From: NIC37A-2 sp050289625
GTDB taxonomy: Bacteria > Myxococcota_A > Polyangia > Polyangiales > Polyangiaceae
Assembly: GCA_050289625.1 (NCBI GenBank)
Contig: JBNKGC010000001.1
Location: 62,001 to 126,000 of the forward strand
Length of the DNA stretch: 64,000 bases
Direction of reading: 5' to 3'
Shown in pieces: positions 19,758-29,346 of this stretch. Position 1 is the first letter of the stretch, and every line of letters starts with the position of its first letter. The translations under genes and the position numbers were made by a program. The notes under the pieces were generated by a model. The model was not told the DNA's origin. It ran no database searches and saw only the letters and a list, made by a program, of their open reading frames with translations.

Positions 19758-19932
19758 TAGCTCGCTGCGGGGGACGTTGACTCGGTCGAGCTGACGCGCG
19801 TTTCGCGCCTCGCTGCGAGACGACCCGGTGAAGCTTCGTGGGCTGTGCGCGTGGAATGCCGTCGTGCTCACGTTGCTCAGGTGATCCGGTTTTGGGTGAG
19901 TGAACGACTGCGACCGACCGTTCGGCGTGAGC

Positions 19933-21180
19933 ATGAAACCGTGCCTGCGAGCGTTGCCCCTGGGCTGGTCTTTGTTAGCGATCCTCTGTCTCCCTTCCGC
20001 AGCGTGTGAGTCGGACTCTACCGGTGGTCCCGGCGCCAACGCGGGCAGCGGCGGAGCCATCCAAGGCGGAGCCGGAGGGGAGGCACCTCTCGCCGCGGGG
20101 GGGATCCCGGGAACGGTTCTCGGGGACGGGGTGGATTTCCAGCAGTGTGCTGCCGGCCAAGCGATCGCGCAGCCGACGCCAGCGAACCTACTGTTCGTGA
20201 TCGATCGCAGTGGAAGCATGAATTGTAATCCACCGGACGGCGATCCCGAGCTGACCCAACTCTGTGCGACGTCTCCGGTGAAGTGGGATCCGAATCGCCC
20301 ATCCAAATGGGAGGTGGTCGAAGAAGCCCTTGGAGGGGTGCTCGAAGTCCTGGCGGAGCGTGAAAACCTCAGCGTGGGCTTGAGCGTCTTTCCGAAGCCC
20401 AGCGTTGATCTCGGTTGCCAGGTCGACGCTGGTCCGGACGTCCCCCTCGCGCCGCTGGACGAGAGCCAGGCACGACTCCTCTCGGAGTTCGTCGCAGGTG
20501 TGGTTCCCCACGGTGACACGCCTCTCGTTGGGGCAACTATCCTCAGTTACCAGTTTCTCGCCAACGAGCTTCGCGCCGGGCGCATCTATGGCAACAGCTT
20601 CGTCGTGCTTTTGACGGACGGTTCCGACACCTGCGCGACGGAAGCTCAACTGCAGACGCTCGTGGGTCGAGACGTTGCGAACGCGACGCGGTTCGATATC
20701 CGCACCTTCGTGATTGGAGCTCCTGGGAGCGAGGGCGGCAGGTCGCTTCTCTCCAAGATCGCTTCCGAGGGCCTCACTGCGTCGAGCGGCTCTTGTGTGT
20801 CCGGTGGTGACCGCGCCGACGTCGGCGACTGTCACTTCGACATGACGACCGCCTCAGACTTCTCGAAGGATCTGAGCTCGGCACTTGCGGCGATTACGTC
20901 GGACCGCGCTCTCTCGTGCGTGTTCGACGTTCCGACGAGCTCGGACGGGAGGGGCGTCGACCTCACCCAGGTCAACGTGACTTTCGCTTCGTCGAAAGGG
21001 GAGGCTCTGGGCGTCCTCCAGGATCGCTCCGCGCCGTGCGAAGACGGGGCCCAGGGGTGGCAGTACACCAGCGACCTCTCGAGCATCGTCTTGTGCGGAG
21101 CGATCTGCGACGCGGTCCGAGCGGATCCGGAGTCGGAGATTCGTGTGGTCCTCGGGTGTCCGACTGCCGTGGTGCGTTGA
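19933..21180 (+). CDS. VWA-domain lipoprotein (Gly-rich linker)
   Basis: A 415-aa exported protein. The signal peptide ends near PSAAC, a Gly/Ala-rich linker follows, then a VWA domain beginning NLLFVIDRSGSMNC (MIDAS DRSGS) with a later VLLTDGSDTC metal-binding stretch. A Cys-containing C-terminal domain follows. The next gene (21207) is the same kind of protein and begins 26 bp after this stop, so they form a tandem pair. The role is probably surface adhesion or protein binding. The start is uncertain: GTG 19927 and ATG 19900 are in frame. Confidence 0.83.
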   Translation: MKPCLRALPLGWSLLAILCLPSAACESDSTGGPGANAGSGGAIQGGAGGEAPLAAGGIPGTVLGDGVDFQQCAAGQAIAQPTPANLLFVIDRSGSMNCNPPDGDPELTQLCATSPVKWDPNRPSKWEVVEEALGGVLEVLAERENLSVGLSVFPKPSVDLGCQVDAGPDVPLAPLDESQARLLSEFVAGVVPHGDTPLVGATILSYQFLANELRAGRIYGNSFVVLLTDGSDTCATEAQLQTLVGRDVANATRFDIRTFVIGAPGSEGGRSLLSKIASEGLTASSGSCVSGGDRADVGDCHFDMTTASDFSKDLSSALAAITSDRALSCVFDVPTSSDGRGVDLTQVNVTFASSKGEALGVLQDRSAPCEDGAQGWQYTSDLSSIVLCGAICDAVRADPESEIRVVLGCPTAVVR

Positions 21181-21206
21181 GATCACGCTCGAAGGGGAGT
21201 GGATTC

Positions 21207-22619
21207 ATGAAATACGGGCGATTTGCTGCGATTTGCACGATCACGGGCTGCCTCGCCCCCGGGTGCGGAGGGGACGATAGGCGCCCCTTGGAGAAACCCG
21301 GCGGGGGACCCGATACGGGAGGCACTGCACCCATCACCGTACCGAATTCGGGCAAGACCGGCGTGAAGGCGATCGGGATGGGGGGTGTGCCTGGGTCTTC
21401 CAAGAACTACCCGGAGGTCACCTTCAAATACGAGCCCGAAGGCGATGGGAAAAGCGCGTGCGGCAGCACGCGAGGCGCGCCGAAATCCGTGCTCCGACCC
21501 ATGGACATCGTGTTCATCATCGACAACTCGGGCTCGATGGACGCGGAGATTCAGGAGGTCGAGCAGAACGTCTACCGCAACTTCGCCAACATCATCGAGT
21601 CGAGCGGTATCGACTATCGGGTCATTCTTCTTTCCCGCTATGGAAGTTCCACGGGGCCAGCGGTCGGCGAAAGCGACTTTCAGGTGTGCATTCCGCCACC
21701 CCTCGGCGCGACCGCGTGCGAAGATCCGAGCTCCGAGCGGCTTCGGAACAACACCCGGGGCACTCCTGGGCACAGCATCTCCGGCGAGTTCTTTCACTAC
21801 AGCGCAGACATCGAAAGCAAGGATGCGCTGTGCGTCCTCCTCGCCACCTATGACCAGCCCGACGAATGGGACGGAGGTCCCAATCGGAGCGGATGGGCTC
21901 CGTTGGCACCCCGTGGCTGGGGTGCCTGGCTCAGGCAGAACGCGTTCAAGACCTTCGTCGTCGTCACGGACGACGACGTCAGCTGCAGCGACTGGGGTTA
22001 CAACTTCCAGGATCGAAATGGCGTCGACGGCGGGATGAAGGCGGCTGAGGACTTCGATCGCGCGCTTCTGGCGCTCGATCCCGCGCAGTTCGGCAGCGCA
22101 GCCGATCGAAAGTACGTCTGGCACAGCATCATCGGGATGGCGGAAAACCAGCAGCTGCCGGGCCCGTGGCACCCAATTCCCGGAACGATCCAAACGGCGA
22201 CGTGTCGGCCCGGCTCCTCGGGTCCGGGAACGGGCTATCAAGCGCTCAGCATTGCAACGCAGGGCCTGCGCTATCCCATCTGTCCGGACAGCGCGGGGCA
22301 GACGAACTTCGACCCGGTTTTTCGGGCCGTGGCCCGCGGTGTGGTCGAACTCGCTGCAGTGCCCTGCGAGTACGAGTTTCCCGAGGTCGAAGGCGTCATC
22401 AATCCCCAGGCGATCGAGGTGCACTACCGGCCGGGAGATGGCGGACCTGCGCAGAATCTGACGAGAGTGAGTGACGCGGGCGCGTGCTCGGGACAGGCGT
22501 ACTACTTCGACGACGAGAACAGCCCGAGTCGGATCTTCCTGTGTCCGTCCGCCTGCTCCGCAGTTCAGGCGGATGGCAACGCCGAGCTGATCCTGGACTT
22601 CGGCTGCCTGGGTTCCTGA
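21207..22619 (+). CDS. VWA-like secreted lipoprotein
   Basis: A 470-aa protein with a short signal peptide and several candidate lipid cysteines (LAPGC near residue 19), a Gly/Pro linker, and a VWA-like domain starting MDIVFIIDNSGSMDAEIQ. The MIDAS motif DNSGS is intact, and TFVVVTDDDVSCSD is the likely second metal site. The C-terminal part shares its plan with the preceding protein (VDFGC-like Cys pairs near the end), suggesting a diverged duplication. A ggggagtgg ribosome site precedes the ATG. It is convergent with the DUF2330 gene. Confidence 0.83.
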   Translation: MKYGRFAAICTITGCLAPGCGGDDRRPLEKPGGGPDTGGTAPITVPNSGKTGVKAIGMGGVPGSSKNYPEVTFKYEPEGDGKSACGSTRGAPKSVLRPMDIVFIIDNSGSMDAEIQEVEQNVYRNFANIIESSGIDYRVILLSRYGSSTGPAVGESDFQVCIPPPLGATACEDPSSERLRNNTRGTPGHSISGEFFHYSADIESKDALCVLLATYDQPDEWDGGPNRSGWAPLAPRGWGAWLRQNAFKTFVVVTDDDVSCSDWGYNFQDRNGVDGGMKAAEDFDRALLALDPAQFGSAADRKYVWHSIIGMAENQQLPGPWHPIPGTIQTATCRPGSSGPGTGYQALSIATQGLRYPICPDSAGQTNFDPVFRAVARGVVELAAVPCEYEFPEVEGVINPQAIEVHYRPGDGGPAQNLTRVSDAGACSGQAYYFDDENSPSRIFLCPSACSAVQADGNAELILDFGCLGS

Positions 22620-22630
22620 CGTGCGCGGCG

Positions 22631-22655
22631 TGCGAGGGACGCTTCGTCCCTCGCA
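22631..22655. terminator. Bidirectional hairpin between convergent genes
   Basis: tgcgagggac and gtccctcgca form a perfect 10-bp stem with a 5-nt loop (itself able to close one more G-C pair). It is placed midway between the ends of the VWA (22619) and DUF2330 (22672) genes. Confidence 0.6.
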
Positions 22656-22671
22656 TGCTCGCGTGGTGTTC

Positions 22672-24474
22672 TCAGGATCGGCGACGATTGCGGCGGGCTA
22701 AGGAGAGCCCGGCCAAAACGATGGGCGCCCAGGCGCTCCAAGGAGATGTACTCACCGCGCCGAGAGAACAAGCGCAGCCCCCAGAGCTTTCGGTGGGGTT
22801 ACCGACCGTGGGCGGGTCTTCACCGGAGGTGGTCGTCCCAGGGCCGGTGCCGATCGCCGTGGTGCGGATGGTGCCCGTGTTGTCCTTGAGAACGTTCGGC
22901 GGGCCGCTCGTGAAGTACTCGAGGACTCGAGCGTTCACGGGGAACGCCTCGCCTGCGTCGGCGAGGGAGAAAGGCCATGTCGTTCCTTCGCCCCGGATTG
23001 TGAGTTGGTCGTCATAGGCGACCTCCCACGTGTTGTCTTCGCAGTTGACGGTGCGGTCGAGCACGTGAACGTTGGAGTAGTCTTGCAGATCGGGATTGAA
23101 GTCGAACTCCGGATCGAGCGTCATTTCGTCGGCTGACAGGGTCGTGTAGAGCCGCGTCATGTAGGGGTGTGAGCGGAAGAGTTCTGCGGTGCTTTCGAGA
23201 GGGGCGATCACGTGCTCTTCCAGCGCGGCTTTGAACTCGTTCGGATCCGTGTCGAGCACTGGGTCGTTGGGGTCGAGACCGGGACCGGCGCCCCCCGCTC
23301 CTCCGGTGCCTGCGCCTGGAAGCCCCGGATAGCCCGCCGCCGCGTACTCGTCGAAGGAGTCGTAGCCCGCGAAGTAGCACTCAGCGCATTCGACGAAGGC
23401 TTCCACCGTGACGCCGTCGCGCAAGACGACAGTACTTCGGACTGCGTCGACGTATCCGCCGTACGAACCGAACCAGTTCGTGGCGTTGACGAGGAGGTCC
23501 TGGACGTCCGAAGGCTCCTGGAGGTTCGCCCACAGGTACTCCTCGCCCTGGTTGTAGAGGCGGTCTGCGAAATCGGCAGACGCACCGGCGAACTCCGTGA
23601 CAAAACCCTGCCCGCCGGCCTCGTTCGCGGCCGCGATCACCACGTCGTTGTACGTCGGATTGGGATTGAACCAGTCGATGAGCAGGTCGTTCAGTTCGAG
23701 GCCCTTGTAGTTGATGGGTACGGCTCGATGGTCACCGAGGACCCAGACCATCACTCCCATGTCCTCGTTCGCTGCGACTGCGGTGGGGCGAATCGGAATG
23801 GCTGGTCGAGCGGAGTCGTAGGTGAGACTGACCGGGCGGATCGAGCCGGAAGTGGCGCCCTTGGTCAGCTTGAACGCCACGAGGTTCAGGCCGTTTTCAA
23901 GGTAGGGACGCAACACGTCGGGGCCGATGCCGCTGATGTCGTAGCCATTTTCGCCCAACCACTCCACGGCGACGTCCGCGGGATCGTCATCCGCGGGGCG
24001 CACCGAGATCGTCTCGTAGTCGAACGCGCCGACGGTGCCGCTGTCGAGCACGACGACAGAAGGGCCTGCCTCCTCGTCGACGCTGGAAGTCCCCCCCGTT
24101 GCCGTAGCGAAGCCTCCGGCGCCAGCCGCTACGGGGCACGAACCGGTGAAGGTGTCGTTGAAGCGATAGAGCGGGTTCGTTGCCTGCTGAAGGCGCGCAA
24201 AAGCCTCGTCGGAGGAAATGCCGACCTCGGGAGTCCCCGGCACGGGCAACACCCACGCGAACTTCTCCGCGTCTCCCTGGTACATGATCTGGACGACGGT
24301 GGTCACCGTGCCGTCGTCGTTCTTTGCAAAGATGATGCGCTCTGCGGCTTGATTGACCGGATTGGCGGAAGAGCAAAAGAATCCACCGCAAGCCCGAGCC
24401 TCCGGCGACGCCACCAGGGTCGAAAGTGCTGCCCCCAAGGCGAGTGCGCTCGTCCCCATTCGTTTTCCAACCAT
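22672..24474 (-). CDS. DUF2330 secreted protein with MYXO-CTERM-like tail
   Basis: A 600-aa exported protein. A signal peptide precedes CGGFFCSS, the hallmark of DUF2330, followed by AERIIFAKNDDG and FAWVLPVPGTPEVGISSD, also typical. The C-terminus carries a Cys motif (GGCACSLGAV), a hydrophobic segment (about 575-593) and a terminal Arg cluster (RRNRRRS). This tripartite plan matches the MYXO-CTERM sorting signal thought to mediate surface anchoring in Myxococcota. The biological role of DUF2330 is unknown. It is convergent with two VWA proteins. Confidence 0.88.
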   Translation of the reverse strand: MVGKRMGTSALALGAALSTLVASPEARACGGFFCSSANPVNQAAERIIFAKNDDGTVTTVVQIMYQGDAEKFAWVLPVPGTPEVGISSDEAFARLQQATNPLYRFNDTFTGSCPVAAGAGGFATATGGTSSVDEEAGPSVVVLDSGTVGAFDYETISVRPADDDPADVAVEWLGENGYDISGIGPDVLRPYLENGLNLVAFKLTKGATSGSIRPVSLTYDSARPAIPIRPTAVAANEDMGVMVWVLGDHRAVPINYKGLELNDLLIDWFNPNPTYNDVVIAAANEAGGQGFVTEFAGASADFADRLYNQGEEYLWANLQEPSDVQDLLVNATNWFGSYGGYVDAVRSTVVLRDGVTVEAFVECAECYFAGYDSFDEYAAAGYPGLPGAGTGGAGGAGPGLDPNDPVLDTDPNEFKAALEEHVIAPLESTAELFRSHPYMTRLYTTLSADEMTLDPEFDFNPDLQDYSNVHVLDRTVNCEDNTWEVAYDDQLTIRGEGTTWPFSLADAGEAFPVNARVLEYFTSGPPNVLKDNTGTIRTTAIGTGPGTTTSGEDPPTVGNPTESSGGCACSLGAVSTSPWSAWAPIVLAGLSLARRNRRRS

Positions 24475-24715
24475 CGACTCGACTCCTTTTCGCTCGAACT
24501 GCTTTGTTTCCGCTCTGACTGCGGTGTCGTGAGCCCCCCGTCAGGGGCCGCGAGTTGGCACACCCTGGCCCAACATCCTGAGCCCATGGGGTCCGGAGGA
24601 GGTCAGAGCAGGAGGCGTGCCAGTTACGCCGCCTTCGCTCGTCGGGTGCAGGGGGCCGCCCCGTCATGCGGCCCTTCGAACGCCGCGAGCCCGCCACGGT
24701 GGCCGGGCGCGGGGT

Positions 24716-25243
24716 TCAGCCGTCGGTCGGCGATGCGTCGTCGAGCGGTGCGTCGACCCGAATCGCGTCGATCAGCCAGTCGCCGTCGACTTTCGTTAGG
24801 CTGAAGGTGACGGGGCGCCGTGCGCTGCGAGGGACCCCCCGCCGCTGTTGCTCCACGACCGCGATGGCGCGCACCGTCGCTTGCTCGCCTCCGACTTCCG
24901 CCACGACTTCGTCGAGACCGACCTCAAGTGAGCCAAACCCCGCCTGAACGCGCGCGGTCGCCAGAGCCAGCTTGTTGCGCTCCGACGGCATGTTCCCCAC
25001 TTCCGGGACGGTGATGGTAATCCGCGGGGTGAGCAGCTCTTTGAACTCACCGTTCAGATGCGCGGCGCGAAACGTCGGATTCCCCACCGGTTCGGAGAAG
25101 CTCACCGTCGCTGCGAGGCGCTCGACTTGCGCCCTTGCGAGCTCCTCGTCGGAAATCCTGCCAAGCAGCACGTAGCCCATGAGCGGAACTCCCACGACGA
25201 CGGGGAGCCAGGTGATCACGGTTCGTCGTTCCAAGCGGTGCAC
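24716..25243 (-). CDS. Hypothetical single-span membrane protein
   Basis: A 175-aa protein of unknown family: a short basic N-terminus, one hydrophobic segment (VITWLPVVVGVPLMGYVLLG), and then an extracytoplasmic alpha/beta domain ending in a VDGDWLIDAIRVD strand typical of NTF2-like or DUF4878-like folds. The GTG at 25243 is chosen because it leaves a positively charged N-terminus before the membrane span; GTG 25219 is the alternative. The open frame extends further upstream but would overlap the divergent patatin gene. Confidence 0.6.
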   Translation of the reverse strand: MHRLERRTVITWLPVVVGVPLMGYVLLGRISDEELARAQVERLAATVSFSEPVGNPTFRAAHLNGEFKELLTPRITITVPEVGNMPSERNKLALATARVQAGFGSLEVGLDEVVAEVGGEQATVRAIAVVEQQRRGVPRSARRPVTFSLTKVDGDWLIDAIRVDAPLDDASPTDG

Positions 25244-25335
25244 CGTACCACGGGCCGGGGCCTTCCGCTTGCCATGAGCGGTTCGGGAGAGGAAAGTCGC
25301 GGGTGAGCCGAACGTTGGGCGGGAGAGGACTTTCG

Positions 25336-27555
25336 ATGGAGGATCGGGGATGGTCGAGTCGAACCTACGTTCCGCGGGAGGAAGAGGAACTCTTGCTGCG
25401 GGAGGAGCGAGACTTCGTGGCACCAGGGCGACAGCCACACGAACTCTGCGGGCTGGCAATCTCTGGGGGCGGAATTCGGTCGGCAGCATTTGCCATGGGG
25501 CTTCTCCAGGCACTGGTGAAGGGGGAGAGACTCGAGCACATCGACTATCTGTCGACGGTTTCCGGTGGCGGCTACACGGGGACCTCTCTCACGTGGTTTC
25601 TCAGCCGCGGTTTACCCGACGGAAGCCCTGCGGGAACGACGGAAGACGATTTTCCATTCGGAGCGCGTGTCACAGCCCCCGGCGATGAACGGGCTCGTGG
25701 GCGAAACGCCATCCTGGATTACGTGCGCCAACACGCGAACTATCTGACTCCGACTCCGAGTCTCAACGTGCAGTCGTTGGTGGCGGTCGTGCTGCGGTCG
25801 GCCTTCGTATCCGTCTTCGTGCACTTCAGCCTGCTCACTGCGGTGATGGGCGCCTTGCTCTGGATGGGGGCGTTCGACCCCGTGCCCCGTTCGGCGCTCG
25901 GAAATTGGGGGCTCCTGGTCAAATACCTGTCGACGCCCCCGCTCCTCATGGGAGGTCTGCTCGTCCTCGCGCTTGCCTGGGCGAGCCTCTCTTATTCGGT
26001 GGCGATGCGCGTGTGGAAGGGGGCCAGCGCTTACGTCACGCGGACCTCGATCCAAGCTGGGATCGGACTGATGACCAGCGGGGCTTTCGTGTTGATGGTC
26101 CTCGGTGTCCTGCCGGTCGTCTACGTCTTCATCGAGTCGCGTGTGGGCTCATCCTGGGCCGCGGGATCGGCTTCCACCATGGTGGGCGTGGTTCTCGGCG
26201 TCATCGAGGGTCGCAAACAAGTACAGGATCAAAGTTCGCCGGGGCTCGTCGCCAAGCTGCGTCCCATCGTCGGTGTCGCTCTGGTCCTCTACGGTCTCCT
26301 GCTCGCAGCCTTTGCGGCGTCAGACTGGCTGCTCAACGGTCTCGGCAACCCGTGGCCGGCCTTCCTCTTGGGTGTGGTGGGCCTCGTCTTCGGGTGGGCG
26401 AGCAACGTCAACTACCTCGGGGCGCACCGGATGTACCGCGACCGACTGATGGAGCTGTTTACGCCGGATCCTGCCACCGTCGTGGCGCAGCGCTGGGACT
26501 ACGCGCGCCTGGCCGATCCGACCCGCCTTTCGGATCTGTGTGGCGTTCCGGAGAAGGTGTGCCGGAGGCCCTACCATCTGATCAACGCCAACGTGGTGTT
26601 GGTCGGTTCCCGGGCTTGTGCCCTGCGGGCCCGAGGTGGGGACAGCTTTCTTCTCTCTCCCCTCTACTCGGGCAGCGCGGCCACGGGATGGAGACGCACC
26701 TCGACCTGGGCGCATGCTGGCTGGCGGGGCATGACGTTGCCAACGGCGATGGCGATTTCCGGCGCGGCGGTGAATCCAAATACGGGGGTCGCGGGTCGCG
26801 GGGTGACCCGCAACCGCATGGTGTCGATGCTGCTTTCTTTGCTCAATCTTCGCCTCGGCTACTGGGCCCCGAACCCCGCCTTCGACCGCGCGCGGACACC
26901 GAATTTCATCTCGCCGGGATTACGTTCGGGCATGCTGGGACTCGGGCTGAGTGAGCACGCCGACTTGGTCGAGCTCTCGGATGGCGGGCACTTCGAGAAT
27001 TTGGGGGTCTACGAGCTGTTGCGGCGCAAGGCGGGGTTCATCATCGTGAGCGATGGAGCCGCCGACCCGAAGTACGAATTTGGCGATCTCGCCAATTTGG
27101 TCGAGCGAGCTCGCGTCGACTTTGGGGCGAAAATCGAGTTCGATCCAGAGTATCCGCTGTCCGATCTGATTCCGGGCTCGGGCCCGGCGCAACCAGACGC
27201 TCTCGACGCGAAGTACCGTCTCGCCAAGAGAGCCTTTGCTTTGGGCACCATCCACTATCGCTACGGGCATTCGGAGATGCCTCGAGGCAAGATCGTCTAC
27301 ATAAAGACCACGATGATCCCCGCCCTGCCGGCGGACGTGACCAGCTACAAGGCAACCCATCCCGAGTTTCCGGACGAAAGCACGAGCGATCAGTTTTTCG
27401 ACGAAGCGCAATTCGAAGCCTATCGTGAACTGGGCTATCGCGCGGGATGCCAGTGGCTCGAGCACGAGGAGGATTTCGTTTCCGACGAGACGCAGGCGCC
27501 GGAGAGCTCGGGCAAGCGTGGCCGGACGGCGGCAGAAGAAGTCGAGGCGGGCTGA
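25336..27555 (+). CDS. Patatin-like phospholipase with internal membrane segments
   Basis: A 739-aa predicted lipid acyl hydrolase. The N-terminal half of the patatin site is present (LAISGGGIRSAAFAMGLLQAL, and STVSGGGYTG as nucleophile elbow). About six membrane helices (roughly 150-370) are inserted, and the catalytic-Asp half comes late as SDGGHFENLGVYELL. This split arrangement is typical of the large patatin-like membrane family. The elbow reads TVSGG rather than the usual GxSxG, as in that family. ATG 25336 is chosen because gggagagg precedes it; GTG 25303 is also possible. It ends 3 bp from a convergent gene. Confidence 0.85.
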   Translation: MEDRGWSSRTYVPREEEELLLREERDFVAPGRQPHELCGLAISGGGIRSAAFAMGLLQALVKGERLEHIDYLSTVSGGGYTGTSLTWFLSRGLPDGSPAGTTEDDFPFGARVTAPGDERARGRNAILDYVRQHANYLTPTPSLNVQSLVAVVLRSAFVSVFVHFSLLTAVMGALLWMGAFDPVPRSALGNWGLLVKYLSTPPLLMGGLLVLALAWASLSYSVAMRVWKGASAYVTRTSIQAGIGLMTSGAFVLMVLGVLPVVYVFIESRVGSSWAAGSASTMVGVVLGVIEGRKQVQDQSSPGLVAKLRPIVGVALVLYGLLLAAFAASDWLLNGLGNPWPAFLLGVVGLVFGWASNVNYLGAHRMYRDRLMELFTPDPATVVAQRWDYARLADPTRLSDLCGVPEKVCRRPYHLINANVVLVGSRACALRARGGDSFLLSPLYSGSAATGWRRTSTWAHAGWRGMTLPTAMAISGAAVNPNTGVAGRGVTRNRMVSMLLSLLNLRLGYWAPNPAFDRARTPNFISPGLRSGMLGLGLSEHADLVELSDGGHFENLGVYELLRRKAGFIIVSDGAADPKYEFGDLANLVERARVDFGAKIEFDPEYPLSDLIPGSGPAQPDALDAKYRLAKRAFALGTIHYRYGHSEMPRGKIVYIKTTMIPALPADVTSYKATHPEFPDESTSDQFFDEAQFEAYRELGYRAGCQWLEHEEDFVSDETQAPESSGKRGRTAAEEVEAG

Positions 27556-27558
27556 CGG

Positions 27559-28131
27559 TCAGAGCCCTTCGAGGCCGGTATCGGCTTGGACGGAGGGTGC
27601 CGAATCCAGGCCCAGGTCGTCCGGGAGGCTCCTCGAGTCCGTGCGCCCCTGTTCGGTGAAATTGTCTCCCGCCACGTCGAACTCGATGCGCGTGTCGTCC
27701 ACGTCGGGGTTCAGTTCGATGTTGACGCCGTCCCGGAGATGATCGCCGAGCAACTCGTCGCCCGTCATGATTCGCTCGGGTGCGTCCCGCTGGGGCCGCG
27801 CTTCGTCGGGAGTGTATTCGAGCTCGACCCCGAGTTCCGTGCGAGTGAAGCTGGAGTCCACCGTCTCCCGGCTCGCGGCGGAGCGGGCTTCTTCCTTACG
27901 TGGCCGTTCGAGTTCGGCGGCTCGGCTCGAAGCGCTCCCGCCCGATCGCGAACCGGGTAGCGCCTGAGCCAAGAGACGACCGTGGTCTCGCAGCGCCGTC
28001 GCGGCCAGGCGGCAATCTTTCGCCGTGCACCCAACGTCGGGGTGCTCCGATCTTCCGGCTGCGGTGCCGCACGCAAGGCACCCTATTGCGATGCCCGCGC
28101 CCACCCAACCTCTGGTGAACCAAGCCGCCAT
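27559..28131 (-). CDS. Hypothetical exported protein
   Basis: A 190-aa protein with a hydrophobic N-terminus (WVGAGIAIGCLACG) that may be a signal peptide or lipoprotein signal, although neither cysteine has a canonical lipobox. The mature part is highly charged, with Arg/Glu-rich and Asp/Glu-rich segments and no known domain. ATG 28131 is chosen because the upstream in-frame sequence has no signal-peptide character. Function unknown. Confidence 0.5.
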   Translation of the reverse strand: MAAWFTRGWVGAGIAIGCLACGTAAGRSEHPDVGCTAKDCRLAATALRDHGRLLAQALPGSRSGGSASSRAAELERPRKEEARSAASRETVDSSFTRTELGVELEYTPDEARPQRDAPERIMTGDELLGDHLRDGVNIELNPDVDDTRIEFDVAGDNFTEQGRTDSRSLPDDLGLDSAPSVQADTGLEGL

Positions 28132-28410
28132 ATCCGCTCGAAATGTACCCCGCGTTGGATCCAGGCGCAGGGATAGGGGCACCCAGCATCCCGGGCGGGT
28201 CCAGAACCCGGTGATGAGACACTGATGAGTCATCCACCTTGGGTCATCGAGGGTACGGCTCGTGTCTCGAGGCGTTCGAGCCTAGCGAGTCTCGGGTCGT
28301 CATCCGAAGTGTTGATGTGCGGAATGTGAGCGGGGGTGCGGGCGGCGGTTACGCGGTGGGCATTTTACCGCTCTTGCCGCGGTCGAAGACTGCGTGATAA
28401 CCGAGTCAAC

Positions 28411-29007
28411 ATGACGAAACTCCGCCGCGCTGTGGCTGGTTTCCTTGCTTCCACCGCCGTGCTGTCGGTCTCAGTAGGGGCGTCTGCCGAGCCGGTCGGG
28501 CAGGGGACGTTGACGTTGGGAGCGGAGCGGTTGGCAGCGCTCAGCTTCACGGACTATCCCGATGCTCCCGAGCTCGGGAATCAGCCGACGGTCTTCCAGC
28601 TTTCGGTTTTGGCGTCGCCCTTCCCCGTCTCCATCTACCAGGTCCCGCGAATCAGCGTGGACTACTTTCCCGTCGATGGTTTCTCGTTCGGTGGCTCGGC
28701 ATACATGACTCTCGTCGACTCGCCCGACACCGAGTCTTTGACCATTTTCGCGGCGGTTCCCCGCGTCGGCTACGGATTCTACTTCTCTGAGGTTTTCGGC
28801 GTTTGGGCGCGAGCGGGGGTGAGCTATTTCTCCTCCCTGAGCGGCGGTGAGACGAGCGATTTTTGGGCGATGAGCTTCGAGGCGCCCGTTTTTGCTCACC
28901 TCACGGACCATTTCGCCGTGACCCTCGGGCCCTCGGCCGACATCGGAATCACCGAGTTCGCGCCCAGCACCTATGCCTTGAATGCTGGTGGGATGGTTCA
29001 CTTCTGA
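28411..29007 (+). CDS. Predicted outer-membrane beta-barrel protein
   Basis: A 198-aa protein with a signal peptide (cleavage near GASAEP) and alternating hydrophobic/polar strands rich in Phe, Tyr and Gly, ending in a C-terminal phenylalanine (AGGMVHF) as outer-membrane barrels do. No family recognised. Two hairpins follow (29030-29052 and 29171-29202). Confidence 0.6.
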   Translation: MTKLRRAVAGFLASTAVLSVSVGASAEPVGQGTLTLGAERLAALSFTDYPDAPELGNQPTVFQLSVLASPFPVSIYQVPRISVDYFPVDGFSFGGSAYMTLVDSPDTESLTIFAAVPRVGYGFYFSEVFGVWARAGVSYFSSLSGGETSDFWAMSFEAPVFAHLTDHFAVTLGPSADIGITEFAPSTYALNAGGMVHF

Positions 29008-29027
29008 GACGCCTTTCGCGAGGGGAT

Positions 29028-29080
29028 AGCAGGGTGCTGAAAAAGCACCCTGCCCATGAGCAACACCGGTGCCCGCGCAC
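29028..29080 (+). repeat. Hairpin-containing repeat family 2, copy 1
   Basis: Starts with a perfect 9-bp stem (cagggtgct / agcaccctg, 29030-29052, loop gaaaa), then continues with a stretch similar to 52311-52365, sharing agcaggg, gctg, ctgcc, atg, ccggt and gcccgcgcac in the same order. Both copies begin at or just after a stop codon, so they may be transcript ends. Confidence 0.45.
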
Positions 29081-29170
29081 ACCGGCGCGACCGGGGAGGT
29101 TCGCACACCCCTCACTTTCGTGGGGTTTGCGAACCGGACACGTTGGTCAAAAAGGCGCGGATCAGCACCG

Positions 29171-29202
29171 CAGGCTGCTGAAAAGACTTTTTCAGCAGCC
29201 TG
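29171..29202. terminator. Strong 14-bp hairpin with A/T-rich tip
   Basis: caggctgctgaaaa pairs perfectly with ttttcagcagcctg around a 4-nt loop. The top of the stem is A/T, so there is no free T-run beyond the stem. It resembles hairpins that occur in many genomes as terminators or mobile-element ends. Confidence 0.55.
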
Positions 29203-29346
29203 ACAAGCGGCGTTTCGAAGGCGTCTCGGATCGAGCCATCAAATCCGCGAAGCGTCTCTAAGGTCACATCGGCCTCGTGCCGTCCACCGTGGTTGGGTGG
29301 TCGCACTTGGGACCCCAGGATCGCTGCAGGCCGTGAGGGAAGGCGC

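Noticed and set aside
23212..24804. 530-codon open frame antisense to the DUF2330 gene
   Set aside because: The DUF2330 reading has signal peptide, domain motifs and C-terminal sorting signal; the antisense frame has none.
29171..29202. Insertion-sequence end suggested by the 14-bp hairpin
   Set aside because: No transposase remnant or second inverted repeat is present nearby; terminator-like hairpin is the simpler reading.
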